Of a stretch of DNA of 64,000 bases, positions 17,198-25,833 are shown one piece after another. Each line of letters begins with the position of its first letter. Position 1 is the first letter of the stretch. Source of the DNA: Barnesiella sp. WM24 (lineage in GTDB: Bacteria; Bacteroidota; Bacteroidia; Bacteroidales; Muribaculaceae). The stretch covers positions 62,001-126,000 of the forward strand of contig NZ_SPPC01000009.1 of assembly GCF_004570975.1 (NCBI RefSeq), in the 5' to 3' direction. The notes under the pieces are model-generated. The model ran no database searches. It saw only the letters and a program-made list of their open reading frames with translations, and was not told the DNA's origin. A program made the position numbers and the translations under genes.

Positions 17198-17815
17198 TCA
17201 GATTTGGACATAAACAAGTTTTTTCGTCTCGAAGAATGGCTCGCTGAAATATTTGCTTACATCTTCTTCGATAATCGGGTTGCGCACTTTAGCCGACTCG
17301 CTGTCGAGATTTCCTCCTTTAAGGCATATGAGTCCGTTGGGATAGGCGTTTTTGGACTCCTTACTTATATTTTTCTTTATAAGAGGCACCAGCTCGTCAA
17401 GGCGCATCACCGCACGGCTTACGACAAAGTCATATTTGTCACGGCATTCTCCTATGTCGCCATGTTGAAATGTAACATTGTCAAGCCCTGTTTTGTTTGC
17501 GATGTCTTCGGCGACACGCAGTTTCTTGCCTATGCGGTCAATGAGGTGAAATTTACAGTCGCCCCACATTATTGCAAGTGGTATTCCGGGAAAGCCGCCG
17601 CCGGTACCCATGTCAAGAAACGTGGTGCCCGGTACCGGTGTGAAGAATTTGGCTATGGCGAGTGAATGAAGTATATGGTTCACGTACAGGTTGTCGATGT
17701 CTTTTCTTGAAATGACATTGATTTTCTCGTTCCATTCAGGATATAGCTCGCCAAGCAATCTGAATTGTTCTTTCTGCTTATCTGACAAATTGAAATATCG
17801 GGTTAAACACTCCAT
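17198..17815 (-). CDS. rsmG: 16S rRNA (guanine-N7) methyltransferase G
   Basis: A 205-residue SAM-dependent methyltransferase that modifies G527 of 16S rRNA. The SAM motif FLDMGTGGGFPGIPLAI and the downstream VVSRAV segment are those of RsmG/GidB. The length is standard. A minus-strand -7 box lies 24 bp upstream, and the gene is divergent from lpxD. Confidence 0.93.
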   Translation of the reverse strand: MECLTRYFNLSDKQKEQFRLLGELYPEWNEKINVISRKDIDNLYVNHILHSLAIAKFFTPVPGTTFLDMGTGGGFPGIPLAIMWGDCKFHLIDRIGKKLRVAEDIANKTGLDNVTFQHGDIGECRDKYDFVVSRAVMRLDELVPLIKKNISKESKNAYPNGLICLKGGNLDSESAKVRNPIIEEDVSKYFSEPFFETKKLVYVQI

Positions 17816-17838
17816 GTGATTTCTATATTATTATTGTG

Positions 17839-17846
17839 CAAATATA
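17839..17846 (-). promoter_or_regulatory. -7 box upstream of rsmG
   Basis: Minus-strand TATATTTG matches TAnnTTTG; the -33 element is unclear. Confidence 0.45.
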
Positions 17847-18002
17847 CTTAAATTTTGGCATCAAATCTGCCAATAAGCTGGAAAATATGATAAATATTGC
17901 CGCCTCGATTTACATTTTCCGGCTCTTTATCGCTGTGTTTTGAAAAATTTTACGCAACTTTGCATATTGTAATGTAAAAACGACCTTAATCATATAAACG
18001 CA

Positions 18003-19031
18003 ATGGAGTTTTCAGCAACCCAAATAGCAGCTCTCGTAAACGGCACCGTAGAAGGAAATGGCGATGCCAAGGTTAGCGATTTTGCCAAAATTGAAGAAGG
18101 ACATCCCGGCGCGATTTCATTTCTTGCCAATCCTAAATATACTCATTATCTTTATGATACAGAGAGTTCTGTCGTGCTTGTGAGGCGCGATCTTGAACTT
18201 GAACGCCCTGTTAAGGCTACTTTAATCAGGGTGGATGACCCATATGCGACTGTGGCTCAGTTGCTTGATATGGTGAGCAAAATGATGGCGCCCCATCCTT
18301 CCGGTCTTGAGCAGCCATGTCATGTCGCTGACGGAGTGGCTGTTGCCGACGATGTTTATGTGGGTGCGTTCTCTTATGTTGCCACTGGCGTCACGATCGG
18401 AAAGAATGTAAAGATTTATCCGCAGTGTTACGTCGGTGCCGGAGTCACAATCGGTGACAATACCATATTGTATCCCGGTGTGAAAATTTATCACGGATGT
18501 AAGGTCGGCTCCAATTGCATATTGCATTCCGGCGTGGTGATAGGTGCCGACGGTTTCGGCTTTGCTCCGGTCAATGGCTCATACAATAAGATTCCTCAGA
18601 TTGGTATAGTTGTTGTGGAAGATGATGTCGAAATCGGTGCCAACACTACTGTCGACCGTGCCACGATGGGATGTACGCGTATTAAAAAGGGCGTAAAGCT
18701 TGACAATCTTATTCAGGTCGCCCATAATTGTGAAATAGGCGAAAACACTGTTATGGCATCACAGGCTGGCGTTGCCGGCTCGACAAAGATCGGCGCCAAC
18801 TGCATGGTGGGCGGTCAGACCGGCTTTGCTGGTCATATACATGTCGGGGATAATGTCCAGATCGGGGCACAGTCGGGTCTTAACAAAGATGTTGCGTCGG
18901 GAAGCCGTATCATGGGGTATCCTGCGGTTGACAGCAGAGACTTTGCGCGTCAGACAGTCAACATAAAGAACCTCGGCAAGCTATATGATGAGGTGCGCCG
19001 CATAAAAAGTGAATTAGACAATAATAAGTAA
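18003..19031 (+). CDS. lpxD: UDP-3-O-(3-hydroxyacyl)glucosamine N-acyltransferase
   Basis: A 342-residue acyltransferase of lipid A synthesis. The N-terminal LpxD domain (about 1-100) includes [10 protein letters not shown]. The rest is a left-handed beta-helix of hexapeptide repeats ([20 protein letters not shown]) with the catalytic His region in [14 protein letters not shown]. It adds the N-linked hydroxyacyl chain. It leads a three-gene rightward group with lpxC/fabZ (21 bp gap) and lpxA (25 bp gap). Confidence 0.95.
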   Translation: MEFSATQIAALVNGTVEGNGDAKVSDFAKIEEGHPGAISFLANPKYTHYLYDTESSVVLVRRDLELERPVKATLIRVDDPYATVAQLLDMVSKMMAPHPSGLEQPCHVADGVAVADDVYVGAFSYVATGVTIGKNVKIYPQCYVGAGVTIGDNTILYPGVKIYHGCKVGSNCILHSGVVIGADGFGFAPVNGSYNKIPQIGIVVVEDDVEIGANTTVDRATMGCTRIKKGVKLDNLIQVAHNCEIGENTVMASQAGVAGSTKIGANCMVGGQTGFAGHIHVGDNVQIGAQSGLNKDVASGSRIMGYPAVDSRDFARQTVNIKNLGKLYDEVRRIKSELDNNK

Positions 19032-19052
19032 TAAAATCATCATACAATAGTT

Positions 19053-20435
19053 ATGAAACAACAAACACTCAAGGAGTCCTTCAAAGTTCATGGAAAAGGA
19101 TTGCATACCGGATTGCAGATAGATGCAGAGTTTTGTCCTGCTCCTGATAATCATGGCTATAAGTTTCAGCGAATTGATCTCGAAGGAGAACCGGTAATCG
19201 ATGCGCTTGCCGAATATGTCACCGCCACCACCCGTGGAACGGTAATCAGCAAGGGCGATATTAAGATCAGCACTATTGAGCATGCTCTCGCGGCGCTTTA
19301 TGCTTTTGGTATTGACAACTGTCTTATCAAGTTGAACGCACCCGAGCTCCCTATACTTGACGGCAGCGCAAAGGAGTATTGCGAGAAGATTCTTGAAGTC
19401 GGTCTTGAAGAGCAGTCGGCTGAGAAGGATTTTTATGTGGTGAAGCAGAAAATCGAGGTGCGTGACGATACGACCGGGTCTTCTATTGTAGTGCTGCCCG
19501 ACGATGAATTCAGCATCGACACTATGGTGGCGTTTGACTCGCCTGTGCTTTCCAACCAGTTTGCCTCGCTCGACCATCTTAATGATTTCTCCCGCGAGAT
19601 AGGTGCAAGCCGCACATTTGTTTTTGTCCGCGAGGTGGAGCCTCTTGTAAAAGGCAATCTTATAAAGGGCGGTGACCTTGACAACGCTATTGTAATATAT
19701 GATAGCCCGATGGAGCAGACGGAGCTTGACCGCCTTGCCGATCTCATGGGTGTGCCTCATAAGAATGTGACCGAATTTGGTTATATCAACGACTTCCCGC
19801 TATTTGCTGAAAACGAGCCTGCACGCCATAAACTGCTTGATGTGCTTGGTGATATAGCGCTTATCGGTCGTCCGTTGAAGGGTAAGGTAATCGCTACCCG
19901 CCCCGGACATTCAATCAATACCACTTTCGCAAAGAAGATACGCAAGGAAATCAAGCATCAGGAAATCCAGGCTCCCGTATATAATCCTTCGGTAGAGCCC
20001 CTGATGGATGTAAACCGCATACGCGAACTGCTGCCTCACCGCTATCCATTCTTGCTTGTCGACAAGGTAATCGACAAGGGTGAAAACTATATTGTCGGAT
20101 TGAAGAATGTCACCGGAAATGAACCGTTTTTCCAGGGACATTTCCCTCAGGAGCCGGTTATGCCCGGTGTGCTTCAGGTAGAGGCTATGGCTCAGACCGG
20201 CGGTCTGCTTGTGTTGAGCACAGTTGATGATCCCGAGAAGTATTCTACTTATTTCATGAAGATTGACAATGTTAAATTCAGAAATAAGGTCGTTCCGGGC
20301 GACACTCTCGTGTTTCATGTGTCATTCATGACTCCTTTGCGTCGTGGATGTGCCATAATGAAGGGATACGCTTTTGTAGGAGAGAAGATTGTCACCGAGT
20401 GTGAGTTTATGGCTCAGATAGTAAAGAATAAGTAA
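19053..20435 (+). CDS. lpxC/fabZ: Bifunctional LpxC deacetylase / FabZ dehydratase
   Basis: A 460-residue fusion known from Bacteroidota. Residues of about 1-305 are LpxC, the zinc deacetylase that commits UDP-acyl-GlcNAc to lipid A, with STIEHALAALYAFGIDN (zinc His), DGSAKEY and a C-terminal HKLLDVLGDIALIG. Residues of about 320-460 are FabZ, (3R)-hydroxyacyl-ACP dehydratase, with LLPHRYPFLLVDKV (catalytic His) and GHFPQEPVMPGVLQVEAMAQ (catalytic Glu). Joining them couples the flux of hydroxyacyl-ACP between lipid A and membrane fatty acids. Confidence 0.96.
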   Translation: MKQQTLKESFKVHGKGLHTGLQIDAEFCPAPDNHGYKFQRIDLEGEPVIDALAEYVTATTRGTVISKGDIKISTIEHALAALYAFGIDNCLIKLNAPELPILDGSAKEYCEKILEVGLEEQSAEKDFYVVKQKIEVRDDTTGSSIVVLPDDEFSIDTMVAFDSPVLSNQFASLDHLNDFSREIGASRTFVFVREVEPLVKGNLIKGGDLDNAIVIYDSPMEQTELDRLADLMGVPHKNVTEFGYINDFPLFAENEPARHKLLDVLGDIALIGRPLKGKVIATRPGHSINTTFAKKIRKEIKHQEIQAPVYNPSVEPLMDVNRIRELLPHRYPFLLVDKVIDKGENYIVGLKNVTGNEPFFQGHFPQEPVMPGVLQVEAMAQTGGLLVLSTVDDPEKYSTYFMKIDNVKFRNKVVPGDTLVFHVSFMTPLRRGCAIMKGYAFVGEKIVTECEFMAQIVKNK

Positions 20436-20460
20436 ATCGACCAAGATATAGAAGATATAT

Positions 20461-21237
20461 ATGAAACAACCTTTAGCATATGTTCATCCGGCGGCTAAGA
20501 TCGCCTCTAATGTGGTCATTGACCCATTTGTAACGATTGACCAGAACGTAGAGATTGGCGAAGGTACCCGCATCGGAAGCAATGTCACCATTATGGAGGG
20601 TGCGCGCATCGGAAAAAACTGCGTTATATTTCCCGGTGCTGTAATTGGTGCCATTCCTCAGGACCTGAAGTTCCGTGGCGAGGAGACCCTTGCAATCGTT
20701 GGTGACAATACTACCATACGCGAGTGTGTGACCATCAACCGCGGTACAGCGGCAAAGGGTAAGACCGTAGTCGGAAGCAACTGCTTGATTATGGCTTATT
20801 GCCACGTGGCTCACGACTGTGTGGTTGGTGACAATGTGATAATGTCCAATGCAACCCAGCTTGCCGGTGAGGTAGTGGTTGACAATTTCGCTGTCATCGG
20901 CGGCGGTACGCTTGTTCATCAGTTCTGTCACATCGGACCTCATGTCATGGTGCAGGGTGGGGCGCTCGTGAACAAGGATATTCCCCCCTATGTAAAAGCC
21001 GCTCGCGACCCTATCGCTTACGCCGGAGTCAATTCAATCGGTTTGCGTCGTCGTAACTTTACCAACGAACAGATTCGTGACATTCAGGAAATATACCGTT
21101 ACCTGTATCTGTCAGGGCTTAATGTCAGCGAGGCGGTTGAACGTATCGAGGCGGAATTGCCTGCAACAAAGGAGCGCGACGAGATAATCCTTTTTGTCCG
21201 CAACGCCAAGAGAGGTATCATACGCGGCTACGTATAA
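20461..21237 (+). CDS. lpxA: UDP-N-acetylglucosamine O-acyltransferase
   Basis: A 258-residue hexapeptide-repeat acyltransferase, the first step of lipid A synthesis. Its beta-helix repeats run from about residue 5 to 190, with the catalytic His in AYCHVAHDCVVGDN and the conserved GLRRRNFTNEQI at the start of the C-terminal helical domain. Length and domain order are standard. It is the last gene of the lpxD-lpxC/fabZ-lpxA operon and is followed by a strong terminator. Confidence 0.96.
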   Translation: MKQPLAYVHPAAKIASNVVIDPFVTIDQNVEIGEGTRIGSNVTIMEGARIGKNCVIFPGAVIGAIPQDLKFRGEETLAIVGDNTTIRECVTINRGTAAKGKTVVGSNCLIMAYCHVAHDCVVGDNVIMSNATQLAGEVVVDNFAVIGGGTLVHQFCHIGPHVMVQGGALVNKDIPPYVKAARDPIAYAGVNSIGLRRRNFTNEQIRDIQEIYRYLYLSGLNVSEAVERIEAELPATKERDEIILFVRNAKRGIIRGYV

Positions 21238-21261
21238 ACCAATACGGACCCGACCGGTAAA

Positions 21262-21326
21262 CAATGCGGTGCAGGCTTATGTGTTTAATTGACACAATTG
21301 CCTGCACCGCATTGATGATTTTTTTT
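21262..21326 (+). terminator. Intrinsic terminator after lpxA
   Basis: A 15-bp perfect stem (CAATGCGGTGCAGGC / GCCTGCACCGCATTG) is followed within 5 nt by a run of eight T. It sits between convergent lpxA and the DUF695 gene. Confidence 0.9.
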
Positions 21327-21338
21327 CAAGGATTGGGG

Positions 21339-21782
21339 TCAGTCGTCGGACGGTGTTATCTCTGACGCCTCACGCATTTCTTCATATTCGAGCCAGTCGG
21401 GATCATTTTCGGTATATATGGTTATCGGAAGAAGGTCAAATGGGGCAAGCGCCTGATTGATTTTCTTCTCGAAAATATGGACCGAGGTAGTGTAGAAAAT
21501 CCAGTTTCGCTCATTGTCGCCGGTGTAGATTCCGGTAAGTATGGCAACGGGGTCTTTGTCAAATGTCGCTGTCATGGCGTCCTGAACAGCCTCCATTACC
21601 ATAGAGGTTGGTTCGTCGGGCATTCCTGCGTCATTGCCGGGATATTTCCATGTGATTTCCACGCGGATGTTATATTTTCCGCTTTCGCGCGCGCTCTCTA
21701 TGCCTCGTCGTCCTGTGACCATGACAAGGGCTCCTGACTCACTTTCAGTAGGGGATGTCCACCAGTCGTTTCCGATTTTCAT
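21339..21782 (-). CDS. DUF695 domain protein
   Basis: A 147-residue cytoplasmic protein. Its pattern, with NDWWTSPTESESGALVMVTGRRG, VEITWKYPG, the central NWIFYTTSV and a C-terminal ENDPDWLEYE, fits DUF695, a small Bacteroidota-rich family of unknown function. It is a single-gene unit convergent with lpxA and divergent from the GH10-like gene. The start MKIGNDWW at 21782 is the only good ATG. No catalytic motif is evident. Confidence 0.75.
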   Translation of the reverse strand: MKIGNDWWTSPTESESGALVMVTGRRGIESARESGKYNIRVEITWKYPGNDAGMPDEPTSMVMEAVQDAMTATFDKDPVAILTGIYTGDNERNWIFYTTSVHIFEKKINQALAPFDLLPITIYTENDPDWLEYEEMREASEITPSDD

Positions 21783-21859
21783 AAATTTTATTATTGTAAT
21801 ATTTTTCCGAAATTACTCATTTTTTGTTTTACAGACAATAGATTGCTTAATACAGTTAT

Positions 21860-23056
21860 ATGAAAAAATATTTGTCGGTCGTGTTGTTATTGCTGCTCTC
21901 GATATGCGGCATATCGGCACGCGAGATAAGGGGTGTGTGGCTGACGACCAACAGTGGACTTGACTGGCCCGGTAACGTGTATGATGAAAAGAGTCAGAAA
22001 AGGCTCCTGTCCGAGATGCTTGACCGCCTGCAGAAGGCTCATTTCAACTTGATTTTGTTTCAGGTACAGGCAAACGGTGACGTGGCTTGGGACTCTGCCT
22101 TTCAGCCCGCTATGGCGTCGCTGACAGGCGACGGGTCGGCGTCACTCAGCTACGATGTGTGCCGTTATGTCATTGACGAGTGCCACAAGCGTGACATGGA
22201 ATGTCATGCCTGGGTTGTGCCGTTTCGCCTCGGAGGTGCGGCTAATTCATCGAAGTATGCCTCTAATAAGGTCAAGCATCCTGTGCGCTCAAAGTCAGGG
22301 CTGTGTGTACGCTTTGAAGGCTCCTACTATCTTGACCCCGGGCTGCCCGCGACACGTGAATACCTCTTGGGCTTGTACCGGGAACTGGTTGAGAAATATG
22401 ATTTCGACGGAATAAACCTTGACTATACGCGTTATCCCGGAGCTGCCTTTCCTGACGGTAATTCGTTCAAGAAGCATAATCCAAGGAAGCTGGGCAAAAA
22501 TGACTGGCGCCGCGACAACATCAATGCATTTGTCGCCGAACTGTATGACATGGTAAAGGAGATCCGTCCCGGCATGGTGGTAGGGTCGGCGCCGATAGGC
22601 ACATACCGGAATGTGAAGAATTATGGCAATGCCACGGCTTATGACACATATCAGCAGGACCCTGTGCAATGGATAGAGTCGGGACATCATGAGATGATAA
22701 TCCCCCAGATGTATTGGGATGAAAAATTTGGTTTCTCCGACCATATGGACACATGGGTCAGCTCGGCTCATGGAAAACATGTGGTCGTGGGCCTTGCCCC
22801 TTATAAAATGATTGATGGCGGATGGTCGGCCGACGTGGTTATCTCGCAGATGAAGAAGGCTCTGTCGCGGGATGGAGTGAGCGGTGTGTGCTTTTTCAGG
22901 ACAAAACATCTGCTTGGAAACGAGCCTAAGGTTAAGACCCTATACAATTATCTTGTAAAACATAAACCCTCGGGAAAGAAGTCGGCTAAACGAGACATAA
23001 GTCCTAAACATGACAAGCATGATAAAATCGATAGTGTAGAAAAATTCTTGGAGTAA
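21860..23056 (+). CDS. Secreted GH10-like (GHL10) glycoside hydrolase
   Basis: A 398-residue protein with a signal peptide (first 20 residues; cleavage likely after ISA). REIRGVWLTTNSGLDWPGN, HFNLILFQVQANGD, GINLDYTRYP and QMYWDE are typical of the glycosyl hydrolase-like 10 family (DUF187), a TIM-barrel family often placed with envelope or peptidoglycan glycosidases. The C-terminal 25 residues are Lys/His/Asp-rich and look like a disordered tail. The substrate is unknown. It is probably periplasmic. Confidence 0.85.
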   Translation: MKKYLSVVLLLLLSICGISAREIRGVWLTTNSGLDWPGNVYDEKSQKRLLSEMLDRLQKAHFNLILFQVQANGDVAWDSAFQPAMASLTGDGSASLSYDVCRYVIDECHKRDMECHAWVVPFRLGGAANSSKYASNKVKHPVRSKSGLCVRFEGSYYLDPGLPATREYLLGLYRELVEKYDFDGINLDYTRYPGAAFPDGNSFKKHNPRKLGKNDWRRDNINAFVAELYDMVKEIRPGMVVGSAPIGTYRNVKNYGNATAYDTYQQDPVQWIESGHHEMIIPQMYWDEKFGFSDHMDTWVSSAHGKHVVVGLAPYKMIDGGWSADVVISQMKKALSRDGVSGVCFFRTKHLLGNEPKVKTLYNYLVKHKPSGKKSAKRDISPKHDKHDKIDSVEKFLE

Positions 23057-23058
23057 AA

Positions 23059-23090
23059 TTTGGCTATCCTTTAATGATTGTCTATCTTTG
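23059..23090 (+). promoter_or_regulatory. Promoter of the DUF3127 gene
   Basis: TTTG (23059-23062), 20 bp, TATCTTTG (23083-23090): an exact consensus match 29 bp before the ATG. Confidence 0.72.
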
Positions 23091-23119
23091 AATAAAATAA
23101 TATAAATTAGATTAGTATA

Positions 23120-23503
23120 ATGGAAATAGAAGGAAGAATCATACTTGCCCTGCCCGAACAGTCAGGTACATCCAAGGCTGGAAATGAGTGGAAAAAGCGC
23201 GAATATGTGCTTGAGACTCATGAATCATATCCCCGCAAAGTTCACTTTGATCTCTTCGGACAGAAAGCCGACCAGTACCCGCTTAACGTAGGCGATGAGA
23301 TACGTCTAAGCTTTGACATCAACAGCCGCGAATATAACGGTCGCTGGTTTACTTCAATAAGCGGATGGAAGGTAGAGCCTGCCGGACAGCCTCAAGGCGT
23401 TCCCTCGGCTGCTCCCCAGGATTTCCCCGGAGCTGCTCCGTTCCCTCCTGCACCCGCTGCTCCCGACTTGTCGGCTGATCCCAGCGACGACCTTCCCTTT
23501 TGA
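23120..23503 (+). CDS. DUF3127 domain protein
   Basis: A 127-residue protein. Its first 90 residues, with MEIEGRIILALPEQSG, EWKKREYVLET and INSREYNGRWFTSISGWKVE, match DUF3127, an OB-fold-like family widespread in Bacteroidota. The rest is a Pro/Ala-rich linker ending in an acidic-aromatic tail (DPSDDLPF). That tail resembles the C-terminal tip of single-stranded DNA-binding proteins, so a role on single-stranded DNA is possible but unproven. It has its own promoter and terminator. Confidence 0.85.
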   Translation: MEIEGRIILALPEQSGTSKAGNEWKKREYVLETHESYPRKVHFDLFGQKADQYPLNVGDEIRLSFDINSREYNGRWFTSISGWKVEPAGQPQGVPSAAPQDFPGAAPFPPAPAAPDLSADPSDDLPF

Positions 23504-23527
23504 TAATAATAAGTGGTAATATAATCA

Positions 23528-23567
23528 GGGAGGAGATTCCTAACGGGTCTTCTCCCTTTTTTGCGCC
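23528..23567 (+). terminator. Intrinsic terminator after the DUF3127 gene
   Basis: GGGAGGAGA pairs with TCTTCTCCC with one mismatch around an 11-nt loop, followed by six T. Confidence 0.75.
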
Positions 23568-23569
23568 AT

Positions 23570-23921
23570 CCAAAACCGTAAATTTAGCAATGTGATTTCT
23601 ATATTCGCATACCTCAAGCGTAATATCCTTTGTCGCATCTTTAAGAGCCTTGCGCAGATTGGTGAACAGCTGAGCAATCTCCACTTTCATCACCTTGTCT
23701 TCGACGGCTTTTGCGAGAGCTTCGTTTGACACGGCTTTCAGTTGGGGTTCAAGCTCCAGCTTAATCCCTTTCGGCAGTATCTCTGTGACAGACTTTGCGA
23801 GCTTCGGATTGATAAGCAAATCCGAGCCTAAGTTTTTCAGTTTGTCGTTTATCTTCTTGATGTCGGCATCGGTGAAATCTTTCAATCCGACCGAATACCA
23901 CAGCGAACCGAGTTCCGGCAT
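23570..23921 (-). pseudogene. Remnant of a phage tail tape-measure-like gene (N-terminal fragment)
   Basis: From the ATG at 23921, about 115 residues look like a real protein: MPELGSLWYSVGLKDFTDADIKKINDKL, then Lys/Leu-rich amphipathic helices and an EVCEYRNHIAKFTV segment. The start resembles the N-termini of Bacteroidota phage tape-measure proteins as I recall them. The frame then runs on antisense through the DUF3127 terminator and coding end, where it cannot be genuine. I read it as the left, truncated edge of the phage-like island. Family assignment is weak. Confidence 0.45.
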
Positions 23922-23929
23922 ATTCCTAA

Positions 23930-24008
23930 AAATTTAAAGAGCCTATCGCAGACCGAAGTCTGAAATAAGCTCTTTTGGCTTTAGGCGATATGCCCTATGG
24001 GTTAATTA
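23930..24008 (-). ncRNA. Possible short structured RNA or leader with terminator
   Basis: A minus-strand -7 box TATCTTTG (24015-24022) would start a transcript near 24008. About 35 nt later comes a hairpin AAAGAGC/GCTCTTT (23936-23942 with 23969-23975) holding an inner perfect hairpin CAGAC-cgaa-GTCTG, followed in transcript sense by AAATTTTT. The 5' segment TATCGC (23985-23990) can pair with GCGATA (23944-23949) inside the outer hairpin. A leader of the broken gene downstream is an equally good reading. Confidence 0.42.
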
Positions 24009-24048
24009 ACTATGCAAAGATAGCTATTTTACAGGAAAGTGAAAAGTG

Positions 24049-24696
24049 CTATTTAAGCGCATCTTCAATATTTTTTATCACGCTTTTAATCCACAAGTCA
24101 TTTTTTACAATAATATCTTTCAAAAAATCGCCAACTTCAATCTTGGCTTTTTCCTCGTTGCTGTATTTCGATTTAGACATATCGACTCCCATATCAAGGT
24201 TGGTAATGACATTGCGGAAATTGCCATCCATTGTGAAGATTAAATTTGGATTATTGTCGTTGTATTTGCTATTTAGTCTTTCTATAGTTTTGAGATATGT
24301 GGAAATAGTCTCGATTGTTTTAGACCCTGCATAAGATACATCGGGATTTCCCACTACAAACTGTACGGTATTCACTTTTGATGGGGCAGAGATTTTAATC
24401 GCGTCACCTTGTAGTTCGACAATTATTGTCGCTCCGAATCCAATATTTAACGCTCCGTATTGTGCCATAATGCCATGAGCGCCGATTGAATCAATCCTGA
24501 ATGATATTATGCCCGATTCAGGACAATCAATCATACACTTTTCTTTATAGTTTGAAATGTTTTCTAAACCCCAAAGTCTGACCTTTTTGAAAATTTCAGC
24601 ATTTGATAACGATGATTGAGTGGTGCTTGTATATAAATTTTGCCCAAATGCTACCATCGGCAGGACAAGCACCAGCGCGAGTAAAAACTTTTTCAT
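24049..24696 (-). CDS. Exported protein, possibly DUF4468-like
   Basis: A 215-residue protein with a clear signal peptide (MKKFLLALVLVLPMVAFGQ, cleavage near residue 19). The following region, with SNAEIFKKVRLWGLENIS and a FRIDSIG segment, weakly resembles DUF4468 (TBP-like fold), a Bacteroidota family of exported proteins. The C-terminal part is Lys/Asn-rich and helical. It starts 4 bp after the stop codon of the membrane-protein gene upstream, so they form an operon. Low GC compared with neighbours supports acquisition with the island. Confidence 0.6.
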   Translation of the reverse strand: MKKFLLALVLVLPMVAFGQNLYTSTTQSSLSNAEIFKKVRLWGLENISNYKEKCMIDCPESGIISFRIDSIGAHGIMAQYGALNIGFGATIIVELQGDAIKISAPSKVNTVQFVVGNPDVSYAGSKTIETISTYLKTIERLNSKYNDNNPNLIFTMDGNFRNVITNLDMGVDMSKSKYSNEEKAKIEVGDFLKDIIVKNDLWIKSVIKNIEDALK

Positions 24697-24700
24697 GTTG

Positions 24701-25303
24701 TTATTGATTATGATTGTTTATCTGCGGTGTTATTTGCAAAGTGTCTGGGTGGGCTTTTTCGTTTATTGTCGCACTGCCGGAGCCTCCAATTGTGAATGTA
24801 TATTCCTTTTGGGATAGAGTTGCCATAAAAATCAGGCCACAGGCAAGAAGCATGAATATAAACGCTCCGAGCACACTTTGTCCCACCCCATACCAAAAAC
24901 CATTTGGCTTTATTGGTTTTAACTGCTCCTGCATGATTTTTGGAACTTGCTTGTTCACGATGTCAGTAGCAATTCCCTCCACTATACCTCTCAGCATTTG
25001 ACCATGCCTGTTTTTGCAATCATCGTCAATCTGAGCGGCGGTTTCGCTTAAAGTGTCATTGAGAAAAGAGTTGAGGACGTTTAAGGCTTGCATTTGGTAG
25101 CGGTTGATATGCCCGTCCGTGCAAATCATTTCATGGAATCGCTTAAAATCATCCTCTGTAGGCTCTTGCCCTCCATGATTGTTCTTGTAGTCATCAATAA
25201 ACGCTATCTTGTCCGTTTTATATATCGAGTAGGCAATTGTTCCAACAACATCATCTTCTCGTTCTACTAATTTTGAATATATCAGATTATACTCCCTTCC
25301 CAT
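24701..25303 (-). CDS. Hypothetical single-span membrane protein of the phage-like island
   Basis: A 200-residue protein. The N-terminal 130 residues are soluble and helical (EYNLIYSKLVEREDDVVGTIAYSIYKT; acidic segment GGQEPTEDDFKRFHEMI). One transmembrane helix lies near residues 140-162 (GVGQSVLGAFIFMLLACGLIF), and the tail includes YTFTIGGSGSA. I recall similar proteins in Bacteroides mobile elements but know no function. It overlaps the upstream 75-codon gene by 17 bp and lies 4 bp before the exported-protein gene. Confidence 0.65.
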   Translation of the reverse strand: MGREYNLIYSKLVEREDDVVGTIAYSIYKTDKIAFIDDYKNNHGGQEPTEDDFKRFHEMICTDGHINRYQMQALNVLNSFLNDTLSETAAQIDDDCKNRHGQMLRGIVEGIATDIVNKQVPKIMQEQLKPIKPNGFWYGVGQSVLGAFIFMLLACGLIFMATLSQKEYTFTIGGSGSATINEKAHPDTLQITPQINNHNQ

Positions 25304-25514
25304 AAGCGCGTGAAGATTTTACTGCCTTTCCAAACGACAGGCGAAGCGCGTCAACTGTGACTTGAACAGAATAGCATTTGCCTCTATATGTAGTAGCTAT
25401 TGTCATTGACTCCGAAACACACGAACCGCTAACACCAATAGCAGTTCTGCCATTAATGCTATGTTTTGTTTTTCTATTCGCCTTTAATATGGTTTCGTTG
25501 CTAATCTTTGACAT
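25287..25514 (-). CDS. Small hypothetical protein
   Basis: A 75-residue basic protein (SNETILKANRKTKHSING, ending SSRAYGKGV) overlapping the start of the next gene by 17 bp. A minus-strand -7-like box (TAAATTTG) lies about 40 bp upstream. No family recognised; kept because of the tight overlap and a plausible start. Confidence 0.5.
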   Translation of the reverse strand: MSKISNETILKANRKTKHSINGRTAIGVSGSCVSESMTIATTYRGKCYSVQVTVDALRLSFGKAVKSSRAYGKGV

Positions 25515-25670
25515 GGTAATCCTTCTAAATGATTATATTAGTTCTATTACAACGCTCAAATTTAGTAATTTTATTCGAGATTCTTTCTCATTTCTTCTCG
25601 TTTTGTCTGATTCTGTCTGCTTCTGAGAAACATGCTGTAAAACATAAAATAGAAAATAAACAGACCTTAG

Positions 25671-25702
25671 TTTGGATTATATTGGAAAATAGACTACCTT
25701 TG
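25671..25702 (+). promoter_or_regulatory. Consensus promoter for the structured RNA and KilAC gene
   Basis: TTTG (25671-25674), 20 bp, TACCTTTG (25695-25702): an exact match to the Bacteroidota consensus. Predicted start near 25709. Confidence 0.75.
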
Positions 25703-25708
25703 CGGCAT

Positions 25709-25810
25709 CAAACATTCTTCGTGGCAGTCGAATGTTGAGAACGACATACGAGCATCCCTTTTGGAGCTGACTGCCACAACAAGTTTCATTAGGGGTGCTC
25801 GATTTTTTTT
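25709..25810 (+). ncRNA. Structured RNA with a 9-bp loop-loop complementarity and terminator
   Basis: Three elements follow the promoter. Hairpin 1 is AACATTC/GAATGTT (25711-25717 with 25730-25736), with GTGGCAGTC in its loop (25721-25729). Hairpin 2 is CGAGCATCCC/GGGGTGCTCG (25749-25758 with 25792-25801), with GACTGCCAC in its loop (25769-25777), and is followed by eight T. The two loop sequences are perfect 9-nt complements, so they can form a kissing interaction or replace the hairpins. This is either a free RNA of about 100 nt or a terminating leader of the KilAC gene 24 bp downstream. No known RNA family recognised. Confidence 0.68.
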
Positions 25811-25833
25811 GATGACAACGATAAACAAGATAT

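Noticed and set aside
23349-23570. Extension of the tape-measure-like fragment to 190 residues
   Set aside because: This part runs antisense through the DUF3127 terminator and coding end and has the odd composition of a shadow frame.
23500-23600. Direct repeat of the tRNA-Thr 3' end as attL
   Set aside because: No match to the tRNA 3' end sequence was found at the left edge of the phage-like island; the edge appears deleted.
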